A stretch of DNA of 64,000 nucleotides from Candidatus Harpocratesius repetitus (GTDB lineage: Archaea > Asgardarchaeota > Lokiarchaeia > Sigyniarchaeales > Promethearchaeaceae), in assembly GCA_021498095.1 (NCBI GenBank), contig JAIZWK010000001.1:802448-866447 (forward strand). The letters are read 5' to 3'. A model generated the notes under the pieces. That model worked only from the letters and a program-made list of their open reading frames with translations, searched no databases and had not been told where the DNA came from. Numbering within the stretch: position 1 is the first letter of the stretch; every line of letters starts with the position of its first letter. Made by a program: the position numbers and the translations under genes. Below, in pieces: positions 49,421 through 58,999 of this stretch.

Positions 49421-49990
49421 ATGGAAAAGTATGATGAAGAAAAAAGTTCTGAAAAATCCATAAACATTCTTTTTCTTCATGGGTATGAAAGTTCTGGAAC
49501 TGGATTTAAGGCGGAATATTTCCGTAAAATTTTTCCTTCCATTCATACACCTACATTATCTGGCGATTTAAATTCTCGAATGGAACAAATCTTACCTCTA
49601 TTTCAAAAATATTCCCGCTGGTTCATCATAGGCTCTAGTTTTGGTGGATTAATGGCAACCATTTTGGCTCAGAAATATCCCACCAAAATTGAACGGTTAA
49701 TCCTTTTAGCCCCTGCATTAATACCTCCTTTTTTCTCCTTTGATATACCTAATGGATCTGCTATTTCTGATAAATCTGAGAATTTTAATAAAACATTGAA
49801 GTTAATAAAAATTAAAACCGATGTCATCCATGGAAAACAAGATTCAGTCGTTCCATTACATCAAGTTAAGAAATTGGCAGAAAAACTATTTTTAAATCTG
49901 ACTTATCATGAAGTTAATGATGATCATCGATTGCATGCCACAACAAAAAGCATTGATTGGAAACAACTATTATTTCCATCAAAAAGATAA
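49421..49990 (+). CDS. alpha/beta hydrolase (YqiA-like esterase)
   Basis: 189-residue small alpha/beta hydrolase: oxyanion region LFLHGYESSG, nucleophile elbow GSSFGG, then the acid VIHGKQDSVVP and a His in DDHRLH. The compact size matches the UPF0227/YqiA esterase group. Substrate unknown. Cytoplasmic. Convergent with the EFR1-like gene and divergent from the GNAT gene. Confidence 0.8.
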   Translation: MEKYDEEKSSEKSINILFLHGYESSGTGFKAEYFRKIFPSIHTPTLSGDLNSRMEQILPLFQKYSRWFIIGSSFGGLMATILAQKYPTKIERLILLAPALIPPFFSFDIPNGSAISDKSENFNKTLKLIKIKTDVIHGKQDSVVPLHQVKKLAEKLFLNLTYHEVNDDHRLHATTKSIDWKQLLFPSKR

Positions 49991-50077
49991 GTGATTAAAT
50001 CAAGAAATCTGAAGCACATAGATAATGTTAAGAGTAATATCGCCAATTTCCTTTTTTTGTTTTTTTACAATCCTTTA

Positions 50078-50896
50078 CTAAAGGTACCATTGCGGTTTTA
50101 ATCTTTGTGTCAATGCTTGAGAAAATCTTTCTTGTAATGCAGGAGGGATTTGTAAATCAAATTGTCGAGCTTTAAATTTGCAGACACGAACACAAGCAAG
50201 ACATCGTATACATTTTTCTTCATCTATATCTAAAGTGGTAAAATCTATTGCATCTGTGGGACATTGGGCAAAGCATTCTCTACATGTGATACAGATTTCC
50301 AAATCGCGCTTAATAGTTGGAACCAGAACACATGCACGATATTGAGGATGAGGTTGAGAGTAATCAATTTCAGGATCTTGGAATATAATTTCAAGAGATT
50401 TAGGCGATGTTATTCCTGGATTTTCCATTTTTTTTAAAATCTGATGAGAAAATGTTTGGACATTATGAAAATCTTCAGCATCTGGTCGATTTAATGCAAG
50501 TGGGAATTCTTCTCTTCCAAATGAATGCATTCCGGTAAAAGATCCTGCACCAAAAATTCGAAAATTGCTACTTTTCAACAGAGTTACAAATTCATTTAGA
50601 GCTTTCCCATTGCTTACATTCCCATTAATCACAAGAGCAATGCACCATCGATTCTCACCATTGATCTGATTTAAAACTTTGATAATTTGATCTGGAACTC
50701 GACCTGCATAAACTGGGGTTCCAAAAATAATCAAATCACCTCTTAAATCCCACTTTCCACTATTTCTGGTTCGTGTATATGTTAAATCAATCGACTTCTC
50801 CAATGATAAACCTAAATAAAAGGCAATTCGCGTGCAGTATTTTTTTGTATTACCTGTAGGAGAGAAAAAGATGGGTTGAACTGAATGGAATTCCAT
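50078..50896 (-). CDS. EFR1-type flavodoxin with two 4Fe-4S clusters
   Basis: 272 residues. An N-terminal flavodoxin fold has the FMN loop FFSPTGNTKKYC and FGTPVYAGRVP. C-terminal residues about 200-255 hold two ferredoxin motifs, CITCRECFAQCP and CIRCLACVRVC. This arrangement is the EFR1 family of ferredoxins, which probably move electrons between FMN and iron-sulfur partners in anaerobes. Partner unknown. Confidence 0.87.
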   Translation of the reverse strand: MEFHSVQPIFFSPTGNTKKYCTRIAFYLGLSLEKSIDLTYTRTRNSGKWDLRGDLIIFGTPVYAGRVPDQIIKVLNQINGENRWCIALVINGNVSNGKALNEFVTLLKSSNFRIFGAGSFTGMHSFGREEFPLALNRPDAEDFHNVQTFSHQILKKMENPGITSPKSLEIIFQDPEIDYSQPHPQYRACVLVPTIKRDLEICITCRECFAQCPTDAIDFTTLDIDEEKCIRCLACVRVCKFKARQFDLQIPPALQERFSQALTQRLKPQWYL

Positions 50897-51058
50897 TATG
50901 AAAAGTACGTGTTTTTCCCAAAAAAGTTTAAGGAAATGTGGTAAACCTTAAAGCCTTTTTTTTTAAACCCCAAAAAATTTAAAGTGCAAGTCATTGTATT
51001 TGATATAGAGAATCAACGCAAGTGATCATAATTATACAAATTGAAAAAGTGAACAATT

Positions 51059-51781
51059 ATGTTTAGCACACCTGGACTTGGATACGATAGAGCCATAACG
51101 ATCTTTTCCCCTGACGGACGTTTATTTCAGGTGGAATATGCTATTGAAGCAGTAAGACGTGGAACAACTGCCATTGCTGTAAAAAATGAAACTGGAGTTG
51201 TTTTTGCTGTTGAACGACGTAATCTCCCATTACAAGAACATCTTGGAAGTGAAAAACTCTTTAAAATCGATGATCATGTCGGTGTGGCTATCTCTGGGTT
51301 AACTGCTGATGCCAGGACTTTAATTGATCAAGCACGCGTTCATGCACAGGTCAATATTCTAAGTTATGATGAAGAAGTTTCCGTTCTTGAAACAACTCGT
51401 GATCTGTGTGATCAATGTCAATTATATACGCAAAATGCAGGAGTGCGCCCTTTTGGAGTATCATTATTAATTGGTGGTGTGGATGATGATAAAACGGTGA
51501 ACCTATATCTAACTGATCCATCAGGTGCATTCTGGGGATATAAAGCTTGTGCAATTGGAAGTGGTTCAGCTCAAGCCCGAGAGTTTTTAGGAAAAGAATA
51601 TAAAGAAACTATGGATTTTGAAGAGTTAAAACTTCTTACAATTCGCACATTAAAAGAAGTTATCGAGGGTGATTTAGATGCTGAACGATTTGAAATTGCT
51701 GTTATCAATGCAGAAGATAGACAATGGAAATTGTTTTCTATTGAAGAAAATAAAAAACTTCTGAAAAAATTAAACGAATAA
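51059..51781 (+). CDS. psmA: 20S proteasome alpha subunit
   Basis: 240 residues with the alpha-type N-terminal signature: YDRAITIFSPDGRLFQVEYAIEAV (alpha-ring contact and gate), then GTTAIAVK, GVAISGLTADAR and the GVSLLIGG core. Alpha subunits lack the catalytic Thr. It starts the conserved archaeal psmA-SBDS-rrp4-rrp41-rrp42 superoperon; PAN at 5485 carries the matching docking tail. No beta subunit gene lies in the window. Confidence 0.96.
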   Translation: MFSTPGLGYDRAITIFSPDGRLFQVEYAIEAVRRGTTAIAVKNETGVVFAVERRNLPLQEHLGSEKLFKIDDHVGVAISGLTADARTLIDQARVHAQVNILSYDEEVSVLETTRDLCDQCQLYTQNAGVRPFGVSLLIGGVDDDKTVNLYLTDPSGAFWGYKACAIGSGSAQAREFLGKEYKETMDFEELKLLTIRTLKEVIEGDLDAERFEIAVINAEDRQWKLFSIEENKKLLKKLNE

Positions 51782-51991
51782 GACCTTTTCTGTTTATGAA
51801 ATAAACAAAATTTTTTTACTCGATTTCATTGTAATTCTTAAATAACATATAATATATATCTTATTAGAAACGGTAAGAAACGATATTGTCCCAAATTATA
51901 ATATTTCATTTAATAATTGCCGAAGATTTAAAAAATCTATGTAAATTTGGGCGATATATTAGGATATAAGGAAAAATTGGAGAAAGGCAGG

Positions 51992-52783
51992 ATGTCTCAC
52001 TCAAGGGGAGGGCCGAAAGGGAATTTCGATTTGGGAAAATATATTATTGTGAAAATTGAAAAAGCTAATCACAATTTTGAGATGATCGTTGATCCTGAAG
52101 AAGCCTGGAAAGCTAAACAAATACTCAAAGAAATGCGGCAAAAAGAGCAAAATCATGAAATAACAGTTGATGATGTTTTATCTACATCTGAAATTGATTT
52201 AGAAAGCATTTTTCCCACATATGATTTCTTTCTTAATGTCAAAAAAGGTGATCGAGTCACCGAATCAGATTTAGAAAATGCATTTGGAACCACAGAAGAA
52301 CGAAGAATTGCTGCTGATTTTTTATTAGAAGGTGACTTTGCTTGGACTAAAGCACAACGTGAAAAATGGTTAGAAAAGAAAAGGAAACAAATAATTAATA
52401 TCTTAGCTAGAAATTCCATTAACCCTCAAACAAAACATCCTCATCCCCCAAAACGTATTGAAAAAGCACTAGAAGAAGCTCGTGTGTCGATTGACATAAA
52501 TAAATCGGCAGAAGAACAAATAGATGATATAGTAAAACGAATTCAAGCTGTAATACCTATCCGTATTGAAGCAATTCAAATGGCAATTAAGATTCCTGCG
52601 GAATATGCTGCTAAAGCTTACAACACGGTAGAGCAATATGCTCAAATAAAGCAATCAGAATGGCAGACGGATGGTTCTTGGATTGGTATGATATCTTTAC
52701 CTGCAGGTCTTCAAATGGAAATGCTTGATAAATTGAATAAATTAACTCATGGTAGAATGCAAAGTAAATTGATTCAAAAATAA
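51992..52783 (+). CDS. SBDS ribosome maturation protein
   Basis: 263 residues; ATG 51992 follows GGAGAAAGG. The N-terminal FYSH domain (KYIIVKIEKANHNFEMIVDP, KKGDRVTESDLENAFGTT) has an insert of about 20 residues before the KKGD segment. Middle helices (INPQTKHPHPPKRIEKALEE) and a C-terminal ferredoxin-like domain complete the SBDS layout. The eukaryotic counterpart releases eIF6 from 60S subunits; in archaea a 50S maturation role is likely. Confidence 0.93.
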   Translation: MSHSRGGPKGNFDLGKYIIVKIEKANHNFEMIVDPEEAWKAKQILKEMRQKEQNHEITVDDVLSTSEIDLESIFPTYDFFLNVKKGDRVTESDLENAFGTTEERRIAADFLLEGDFAWTKAQREKWLEKKRKQIINILARNSINPQTKHPHPPKRIEKALEEARVSIDINKSAEEQIDDIVKRIQAVIPIRIEAIQMAIKIPAEYAAKAYNTVEQYAQIKQSEWQTDGSWIGMISLPAGLQMEMLDKLNKLTHGRMQSKLIQK

Positions 52784-52966
52784 ATTGACTTAATGCTATA
52801 TGTTAAGCTATATTAAGCAAATTGACTTAACTTATAGGTAGTCTTCTTCAAACAAATAAAAACAATGGGGATTTTTGAGAAGAGATCAAAACCTCTTTTC
52901 CTCTTTTCTTCCGTTCAAAATAAGAAAATTGTAACTTGTAAAAGTTGTAAAAAAAAAGTGAAAAAA

Positions 52967-53713
52967 ATGTCCGCGGAGAATAAACCAATACGAGAAATCG
53001 TTACTCCAGGTCAAGTTATTGCCACCGATCCTGGGTTAATTGCAGGAAGAGGGGCAATAAAGGAAGATAATGGTCAAATTACGTCTGTCTTTGTTGGATT
53101 AAAGGAAATCCGAGGAAAATATGTTAATGTTGTGCCATTAAATGGGCTTTATAATCCTCAAATTGGAGATAAAGTAATAGGGCGAGTAATTGCAAAAACA
53201 CCAGTAAAATTTCTGCTTGACATTAATGCAAAATTTTTAGGAATTTTGAAACCATCTGATGCATTTAAAAGACCACATCAGAATCGGGGCTATCCAAAAT
53301 CAATGGGTACATATAGATTGCCTCGAGAAAATGATATGGATAAGTTAAAAATGGGAGATCAAATTATTTGTAAAATTTTATCCGGATCACGAACTGAAGA
53401 ACCAGCACTTACCAGCTTGGGTCAAGAGCTTGGACTAATCACAGAAGGGTTAGTTATTGCAATATCTCCCACAAAAATTCCCCGAGTGATTGGAAAAAAG
53501 GGAAGTATGATCGCCTTATTAAAGAATTTATTACATTGTAAAATTTTTGTGGCTCAAAATGGGCGTATTTGGATTCATGGACGAAATCCTGAAAATGAAC
53601 GATTATTAATTGAAGTGATATATAAAATTGAGCGTGAAGCTCATACAACTGGATTAACTGATAGAGTTAAAGCATATATTTTAAAAGAAAAGAAAATTCG
53701 AGGTATCAAATAA
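52967..53713 (+). CDS. rrp4: exosome subunit Rrp4
   Basis: 248 residues from ATG 52967; an upstream ATG (52865) adds a Lys/Cys stretch not in the family. It has an N-terminal domain (VTPGQVIATDPG), an S1 domain (GDKVIGRVIAKTPVKFLLDI) and a KH domain with the GKKG loop (RVIGKKGSM). Rrp4 caps the archaeal exosome and binds RNA. The stop is 2 bp before rrp41. Confidence 0.95.
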   Translation: MSAENKPIREIVTPGQVIATDPGLIAGRGAIKEDNGQITSVFVGLKEIRGKYVNVVPLNGLYNPQIGDKVIGRVIAKTPVKFLLDINAKFLGILKPSDAFKRPHQNRGYPKSMGTYRLPRENDMDKLKMGDQIICKILSGSRTEEPALTSLGQELGLITEGLVIAISPTKIPRVIGKKGSMIALLKNLLHCKIFVAQNGRIWIHGRNPENERLLIEVIYKIEREAHTTGLTDRVKAYILKEKKIRGIK

Positions 53714-53715
53714 AA

Positions 53716-54861
53716 ATGCCAATCTTAGTACCAGAACCTCATGATGAAATATGTTTCCGTGAAGATGGAAAGCGATTAGATGGTCGAGCAGTGGACGAAC
53801 TTCGTCCCTTTTCGTGTGAAGTAGGTGTAATTAAAAATGCTCAAGGGTCTGCTCTCGTAAGACACGGAGGTAATTTGATTTATGCAGCTATTTACGGCCC
53901 TCGAGAGGTGCATCCCCGTCATTTAGCCCGTCCCGATAAGGGAATTTTAAGAGTGTATTATCGAATGGCGACATTTTCCGTTCATGAACGAAAAAGTCCC
54001 GCACCAAATCGTCGTGAAAATGAAATTTCCAAAGTTATTCGGGAAGCTTTGGAACCTGTATTGTTTTTGGAAGCTTATCCCGATTCCCAAATTGAAATAT
54101 ATATTGAAGTTATTGCTGCAGATGGGGGAACCCGGTGTGCAAGCACTACAGCTGCATCGTTAGCATTAGCTGATGCAGGAATTCCTATGAAAAGTATGGT
54201 TGTGGGTGTAGCAGCTGGAAAAGCACAGGGTCGTGTTTTACTTGATTTAGGTGATAAAGAAGATAAAGTCGGTCAAGCAGACATTCCTTGTGTTGTAGTA
54301 ATGAAAGATAAATCAATATCACTTCTGCAATTTGATGGTGAAATGTCTTTAGAAGAAATGAAAACTGGATTTGAATATGTATTAAAGGGTGCAGAAATCA
54401 TTTATCAAAAGCAATTGGAAGCTTTGCGTGAAAAATATAATAAAATAACAAGAGAAGCTGAAATTGAGGACTCTGCAGTAGGAAATTTACCACAAAATGA
54501 GCAAAAGTCTATAAATGAATCCCAAAATGCTCAAGATAGTCTTCAAAATACTTCCCAAATTGATGAACAAATGAAGGTTCAAAATGAAAAACAAGAAATT
54601 AATAATGATCATAAAGCTGAACCATCTCCTTTAATGGAAAATTCATCTGCAATTAATGAATCTCAAAAAGAAGTTGAGAAAGGGGAAGTCGAAGAAAAAT
54701 CAAAGGATGAAAAATCAAGCGAAGAAAACATAATTAAATCCAGCGAACAATCCGCTAATTCCACTGATGATTCACCAAAACAAGGAGAAAACCAGTCTTC
54801 ACAAGAAGAACAACAATTAAATACAGAAAATGATTCACCTTCAGGAGATGATCAAGAATGA
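53716..54861 (+). CDS. rrp41: exosome catalytic subunit Rrp41 with acidic tail
   Basis: 381 residues. The first about 240 form the RNase PH-fold catalytic subunit: KRLDGRAVDELRPF, GSALVRHGGN, RPDKGILRVYYRMATFS, VIAADGGTRCAST and IPCVVVMKDK. With Rrp42 it makes the hexameric 3-prime exonuclease. The last about 140 residues are an unusual acidic, Gln/Asn/Ser-rich, likely disordered tail, longer than in typical archaeal Rrp41. The stop overlaps rrp42 start by 4 bp. Confidence 0.95.
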   Translation: MPILVPEPHDEICFREDGKRLDGRAVDELRPFSCEVGVIKNAQGSALVRHGGNLIYAAIYGPREVHPRHLARPDKGILRVYYRMATFSVHERKSPAPNRRENEISKVIREALEPVLFLEAYPDSQIEIYIEVIAADGGTRCASTTAASLALADAGIPMKSMVVGVAAGKAQGRVLLDLGDKEDKVGQADIPCVVVMKDKSISLLQFDGEMSLEEMKTGFEYVLKGAEIIYQKQLEALREKYNKITREAEIEDSAVGNLPQNEQKSINESQNAQDSLQNTSQIDEQMKVQNEKQEINNDHKAEPSPLMENSSAINESQKEVEKGEVEEKSKDEKSSEENIIKSSEQSANSTDDSPKQGENQSSQEEQQLNTENDSPSGDDQE

Positions 54862-55685
54862 TGGATATTAATGAAGTTGTGAGTAATTTAGAGAAAAACT
54901 ATATCTTAAAACTTTTAAAACAAGGGAAAAGAATTGATGGTCGTGGGTTATTTGAATATCGCGATGTTAAAATCAAAACTGGGTTTATTCCGAAAGCTGA
55001 AGGTTCAGCAGATGTATTTTTAGGCGATACACGTGTTATGTGCGGAGTAAAATATGATATAGGTACTCCATTTTCAGATAATCCTGATAAAGGTGTTTGT
55101 ACCGTTATGTCTGAATATTTACCGATTGCTTCTCCAATGTTTGAACCAGGACGACCAGATGAAGTTGCAATTCAATTAGCCCGAGTAGTAGATAGAGGAA
55201 TTCGTCATACTAATTGTATTGATTATAAAAAACTATGCATCAAAGAGGGCGAATATGTTTATATTCTTTTCGTTGATTGTTATATGATGGATTATTTTGG
55301 GAATTTAACTGATGCTTCTGCGATTGCGGCGATAGCTGCCTTATTAAATACTAATTTACCTGGGGCTAAATTAAACGAAGAAGGAGTTCCTGAATGGGAT
55401 GGAACATATTCACCTTTAACCATTTATGAGATTCCACTTAGTATAAGTTTTGGTAAAGTTGGAAATGTTATTTTTGTGGATCCTAATTTATCTGAAGAAA
55501 TGGTGCTCGATGGATCTATTGCTTTTGCAGTTGATGAGAAGAAACAGGTTACTTCCATCCAAAAATACGGAAATGCTACTTGGAGTGTTGAAGAAATCTT
55601 AGATACTTCGAAAAAAGCAATTGAAATTGCTGATGAATTACGAGCAAAATTGAATTTACGCCAACACGTTCCTCAGCCTAAATAA
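54858..55685 (+). CDS. rrp42: exosome subunit Rrp42
   Basis: 275 residues, RNase PH fold without catalytic residues: GKRIDGRGLFEYRDV, GSADVFLGDTRVMCGVK, EYLPIASPMFEPGRPDE and FGNLTDASAIAAIAALL. It alternates with Rrp41 in the hexameric ring. ATG 54858 (ATGA overlap with rrp41) or the ATG 54861 right after it. Confidence 0.95.
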   Translation: MMDINEVVSNLEKNYILKLLKQGKRIDGRGLFEYRDVKIKTGFIPKAEGSADVFLGDTRVMCGVKYDIGTPFSDNPDKGVCTVMSEYLPIASPMFEPGRPDEVAIQLARVVDRGIRHTNCIDYKKLCIKEGEYVYILFVDCYMMDYFGNLTDASAIAAIAALLNTNLPGAKLNEEGVPEWDGTYSPLTIYEIPLSISFGKVGNVIFVDPNLSEEMVLDGSIAFAVDEKKQVTSIQKYGNATWSVEEILDTSKKAIEIADELRAKLNLRQHVPQPK

Positions 55686-55804
55686 GCTTAATTAGGTTAC
55701 TTTTTTTCAATTGATTTTTTTTATTTTTTGGCGACAAATTCACAAAATTTTTTTATTTTGCTACTTTGAAGTAATTATTATCTTAGCATGTTGAAGTGAA
55801 ATTT

Positions 55805-56092
55805 ATGCCTAAAACAAAAAAAGTGGGTATTTCGGGAAAATTCGGCCCGCGATATGGATCTAAATTACGCAAACAGTGGAATGAAATAGCAGAAAAACAA
55901 AAAGGTCCTACAAAGTGTCCTAAATGTGAATCCAAAATCTCTAATATGCGCGAGTTTATCGGAGTGTGGCATTGCAAAAAGTGTGGTGCACGCTGGACTG
56001 GTGGTGCTTGGGAAAGTTCCACTGCCCGTGGAAAAGAATCTCATCGAATTGCGACCCGATTAGCCCGTGAAACATCAGAAGCAGAGAATTAA
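55805..56092 (+). CDS. rpl37ae: ribosomal protein eL43 (L37Ae)
   Basis: 95 residues; ATG 55805. It has a basic N-terminus (KKVGISGKFGPRYGSKLRKQ) and a zinc finger CPKCES...WHCKKCGARWTGGAW. Typical place after rrp42 in the archaeal superoperon. In many archaea rpoP (Rpc10) follows; here Pcc1 follows instead. Confidence 0.95.
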   Translation: MPKTKKVGISGKFGPRYGSKLRKQWNEIAEKQKGPTKCPKCESKISNMREFIGVWHCKKCGARWTGGAWESSTARGKESHRIATRLARETSEAEN

Positions 56093-56207
56093 ATTTGATA
56101 ATGGTTCATAAAAAATATTATTCAAAACTTTTTTTACTTAGTTTTTCTAATTTCAATCTATTTATCCTAATGCTTAAAAATTCTGAATTATATAGGATCT
56201 TAAGAAA

Positions 56208-56468
56208 ATGCGTATTTCTACAGAAATTTCTTTAATTTTTTCTTCTTTTGAAAATCGTGATATTTTTTATCAAAGTTTTATGCCTGAATTTGATCGTACA
56301 AACATGAAACGATCGACTTGGGTCGTTAAAACACCTTCTTCTACAGAGCCACTATTAATTTTTCAAATTCAAGCAGATGATGCTACGGCGTTTCGCGCTA
56401 CTATTAATTCCTTAATTCAATTTGCATCTATTGTTGAAAGAACTCTAGAATTAGCTGAGAATTCATGA
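56208..56468 (+). CDS. pcc1: KEOPS subunit Pcc1
   Basis: 86 residues with the Pcc1 pattern: a short first strand, central FDRTNMKRSTWVVK, then ADDATAFRATINSLIQFASIVERTLELA. Pcc1 dimerises and supports the KEOPS complex that makes the t6A modification of tRNA. Location in the exosome-ribosome superoperon is usual for archaea. Confidence 0.9.
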   Translation: MRISTEISLIFSSFENRDIFYQSFMPEFDRTNMKRSTWVVKTPSSTEPLLIFQIQADDATAFRATINSLIQFASIVERTLELAENS

Positions 56469-56573
56469 TTATATCATAATCTCAAAAAATTTTAAATAAG
56501 CGATCTACATCTAAAAAATATTAAAGTAATTTCTCTTAGAAAAAAATAATTAATGTATTAGGGAGATGTAAAA

Positions 56574-57194
56574 ATGCCAATTGTAACTCATCAAGATGAA
56601 TATCTGTTATCGAAAATTGATATAGAATTAGCCGGAATGTTGAATTATTTAGCTCGAGATATTGAATCAATTAGGAATCAAGAGAAGAAACTTGGAGATA
56701 TGTATCAATCTTATACCAAGGATTTAGGAAAATACATTCGAAAAATGCGTGATAAAAGCAAACAAATGGATGTATTAGCCAGAGAAGATAAATCTGGAAT
56801 AACTAAGGCAGATGTCGATGCTTACAAAAAACAAATTCAAAAGGTTGATGATCGAATTCGAATGATTGAAGGATATTATGACAGAATGAAAGATCTAGCT
56901 CTTCAAAAAAATAATTTAATCAAACGAATGAATGAATATGCGAAATTGATTGTGAATCATGCAAAAATCCGAAAAACAATAGTCGATATAGGTTTACGTA
57001 TTGAAAAAGAAAAGAATAAAATGGTTGCAGCTGAATCTATTTCAAAAAATGAAGATAAATTAAAGGATGCTGAGAGAGAGTTTGAACGCAGTAAAAAAGA
57101 ATTGAATAAAAAATGGAATCAACTAGAAGAAGAACGACAAGAAGTTAATAATATGTGGAAAGCTTTGAAAGATTCTATTGATAACTTTGAATAA
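56574..57194 (+). CDS. coiled-coil protein of unknown function
   Basis: 206 residues, almost entirely predicted helix with heptad-like Leu/Ile/Met and many Lys/Glu (for example DVDAYKKQIQKVDDRIRMIEGYY and the C-terminal EREFERSKKELNKKWNQLEEE). It sits after pcc1, where many archaea encode prefoldin beta, but it is nearly twice that length and I do not see prefoldin motifs. It could be a divergent prefoldin-like or a BAR-like scaffold. GGGAG precedes the ATG. Confidence 0.6.
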   Translation: MPIVTHQDEYLLSKIDIELAGMLNYLARDIESIRNQEKKLGDMYQSYTKDLGKYIRKMRDKSKQMDVLAREDKSGITKADVDAYKKQIQKVDDRIRMIEGYYDRMKDLALQKNNLIKRMNEYAKLIVNHAKIRKTIVDIGLRIEKEKNKMVAAESISKNEDKLKDAEREFERSKKELNKKWNQLEEERQEVNNMWKALKDSIDNFE

Positions 57195-57254
57195 AATTAT
57201 TTATTTTGCTTCTTCATTTGGATTTTTTTCATTTTTAACAAATAAATGAAATGA

Positions 57255-58799
57255 TCAGATATTTTGATTTAAAATTGTTCTTAACTGATTTAAAGTGAAG
57301 GGTTTTCGCAGAACCCCTAAAAATCCGAATTTCTTTGGATTAGCCATTATTGGATCATTTGAATAACCACTTGCTACTATCGCTCGAATTTTTGGATCAT
57401 ACTCTTTTAATTCTGCAATAACTTCCTTTCCACCTAATCCACCTGGAATTGTTAGATCCAATATAACTAATCCAAAAGGTGAATTATTTTTATAAGCTTC
57501 CTTATAAATTCTTATAGTATCTTCTCCTTTTTCGGTAAAAACTGCGTCATAATTCAAATGATGTATTAATTTTTCCATAATTCTTTGAATAGAATGATCA
57601 TCTTCTAGAATAAGAATAGAATTTGATATTTTTTCTTCATTATTTGCTTTTTTCTTCTGAGAAGTGCTATTTTCTGAATATATTTCAATTGAATCTTGAG
57701 CAGGTAAATATATACAAAATTCTGTGTAATGATTATTTTTATCAGTTGATGTATTAAAACATATAAAACCTTGATGGAATTTTACAATCGAATAAACAGT
57801 TGCTAAACCTAAGCCTGAACCCATCTTTTTTGTTGTGAAATAAGGATCAAAAATTTTTGAATGATATTTCTCTGGGATACCCGTTCCAGAGTCCCGTATT
57901 TTAATTTCGATATATCGACCTGGGGGAATGAGTATTCGATGAAAATATCCCATCTTTTTGTAAACTGGAGTTTTTATTTCGACATTATGAAAATGAAGAA
58001 AAATTTCTCCCCCATTAGGCATTGATTGATCCGCATTAATTATTAAATTCGATATTACTTGAGATATTTGATTTGCATCTACTACAGATAACCATAGTTT
58101 ATGATCAAAATCTAAAGTACATTTTGATCTAGATCCCCGTAATGCAAAAATTGCAGTTTCTGTAATTACTTTTGTTAAATCCGTTGGTTTTTTTACCGGA
58201 GCACCTCCTGTAGCAAATGTAAGGAGTTGTGTAGTTAAATTTTGTGCCCGCATGATGGATTTTTCAGCATCTTTCAAAGTTTCTCTTATAAAATTTAAAT
58301 CGTCTTCTTCTAATGCAAGAGTTATATTTCCTAATAACGCTGCAAGAATATTATTAAAATCGTGTGCAATTCCTCCAGCTAAAGTTCCAATACTTTCTAA
58401 TTTTTCCTGATTAAGTTGATATTCTGTTAATTCAGTGGGTGTCTTATTATCTTCAAGAAATAAAATCATTTCTTTTGAATCTGTTTTCTCTGAGAGAAGA
58501 TCTATATTTACAATATAGGGGAACTTTTGCCCGTGTTTAGTAATAATTTCCATTTCATATTTTCCAGAAAATGTTTTATTCTGTTGAAATGATTCAAAAA
58601 TATTCTTTCCAAGAGATTGATAATCAGGAGCTATAAAATTTAAAATAGATTTACCAATAATTTCATCCAAAGTCATCTTAAAGACATTTAGACCTGCTGA
58701 ATTTACTTGTAATATCTTTAATGAATTCAAATCTACTATGATTATTATCGGAGATATAAATTTGGTACTTATTTCATCTCTTGAGTTAATATTTGAAAT
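57255..58799 (-). CDS. PAS-histidine kinase-receiver hybrid
   Basis: About 514 residues if translation begins at ATT 58799. PAS domain (about 18-115), HisKA with GGIAHDFNNIL (phospho-His), HATPase with NLIINADQSMP, RDSGTGIP and GSGLGLATV, then a C-terminal receiver with VILDLTIPGG and Lys in LRKPF. The TTG at 58730 would cut off the first PAS strand (ISPIIIIVD). The frame upstream has no ATG, GTG or TTG, yet a strong GGGAGG (58809-58814 on the plus strand as CCTCCC) stands 9 nt before ATT. Bacterial-type signalling protein, likely transferred in. A 5-prime sequencing error or pseudogene is the alternative. Confidence 0.85.
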   Translation of the reverse strand: MSNINSRDEISTKFISPIIIIVDLNSLKILQVNSAGLNVFKMTLDEIIGKSILNFIAPDYQSLGKNIFESFQQNKTFSGKYEMEIITKHGQKFPYIVNIDLLSEKTDSKEMILFLEDNKTPTELTEYQLNQEKLESIGTLAGGIAHDFNNILAALLGNITLALEEDDLNFIRETLKDAEKSIMRAQNLTTQLLTFATGGAPVKKPTDLTKVITETAIFALRGSRSKCTLDFDHKLWLSVVDANQISQVISNLIINADQSMPNGGEIFLHFHNVEIKTPVYKKMGYFHRILIPPGRYIEIKIRDSGTGIPEKYHSKIFDPYFTTKKMGSGLGLATVYSIVKFHQGFICFNTSTDKNNHYTEFCIYLPAQDSIEIYSENSTSQKKKANNEEKISNSILILEDDHSIQRIMEKLIHHLNYDAVFTEKGEDTIRIYKEAYKNNSPFGLVILDLTIPGGLGGKEVIAELKEYDPKIRAIVASGYSNDPIMANPKKFGFLGVLRKPFTLNQLRTILNQNI

Positions 58800-58808
58800 A
58801 AATATTTT

Positions 58809-58814
58809 CCTCCC
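58809..58814 (-). promoter_or_regulatory. strong ribosome-binding site for the histidine kinase
   Basis: GGGAGG on the minus strand, followed 9 nt later by ATT (58799) and 3 nt later by ATA (58805). It supports initiation upstream of the first standard-start codon (TTG 58730). Confidence 0.55.
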
Positions 58815-58999
58815 TCAAATTCTTATAAATAAGAAATTTTCTATTAATCATTATTTTTTAATTATCATAACTCCAATTCCAAGTTTTAAGTAGATTTTTA
58901 CTTTTATTAACTATAGTTTTAAAATAATTATAAGAAAAATTTCCATTTTTTATAATTCATAAAAATAAGAAGAATGATAAAAAAAATCGCAATTATTGA

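Noticed and set aside
56574..57194. ESCRT-III identity for the coiled-coil protein
   Set aside because: Length is similar, but the basic N-terminal helix and acidic C-terminal pattern of Snf7/CdvB proteins are not evident.
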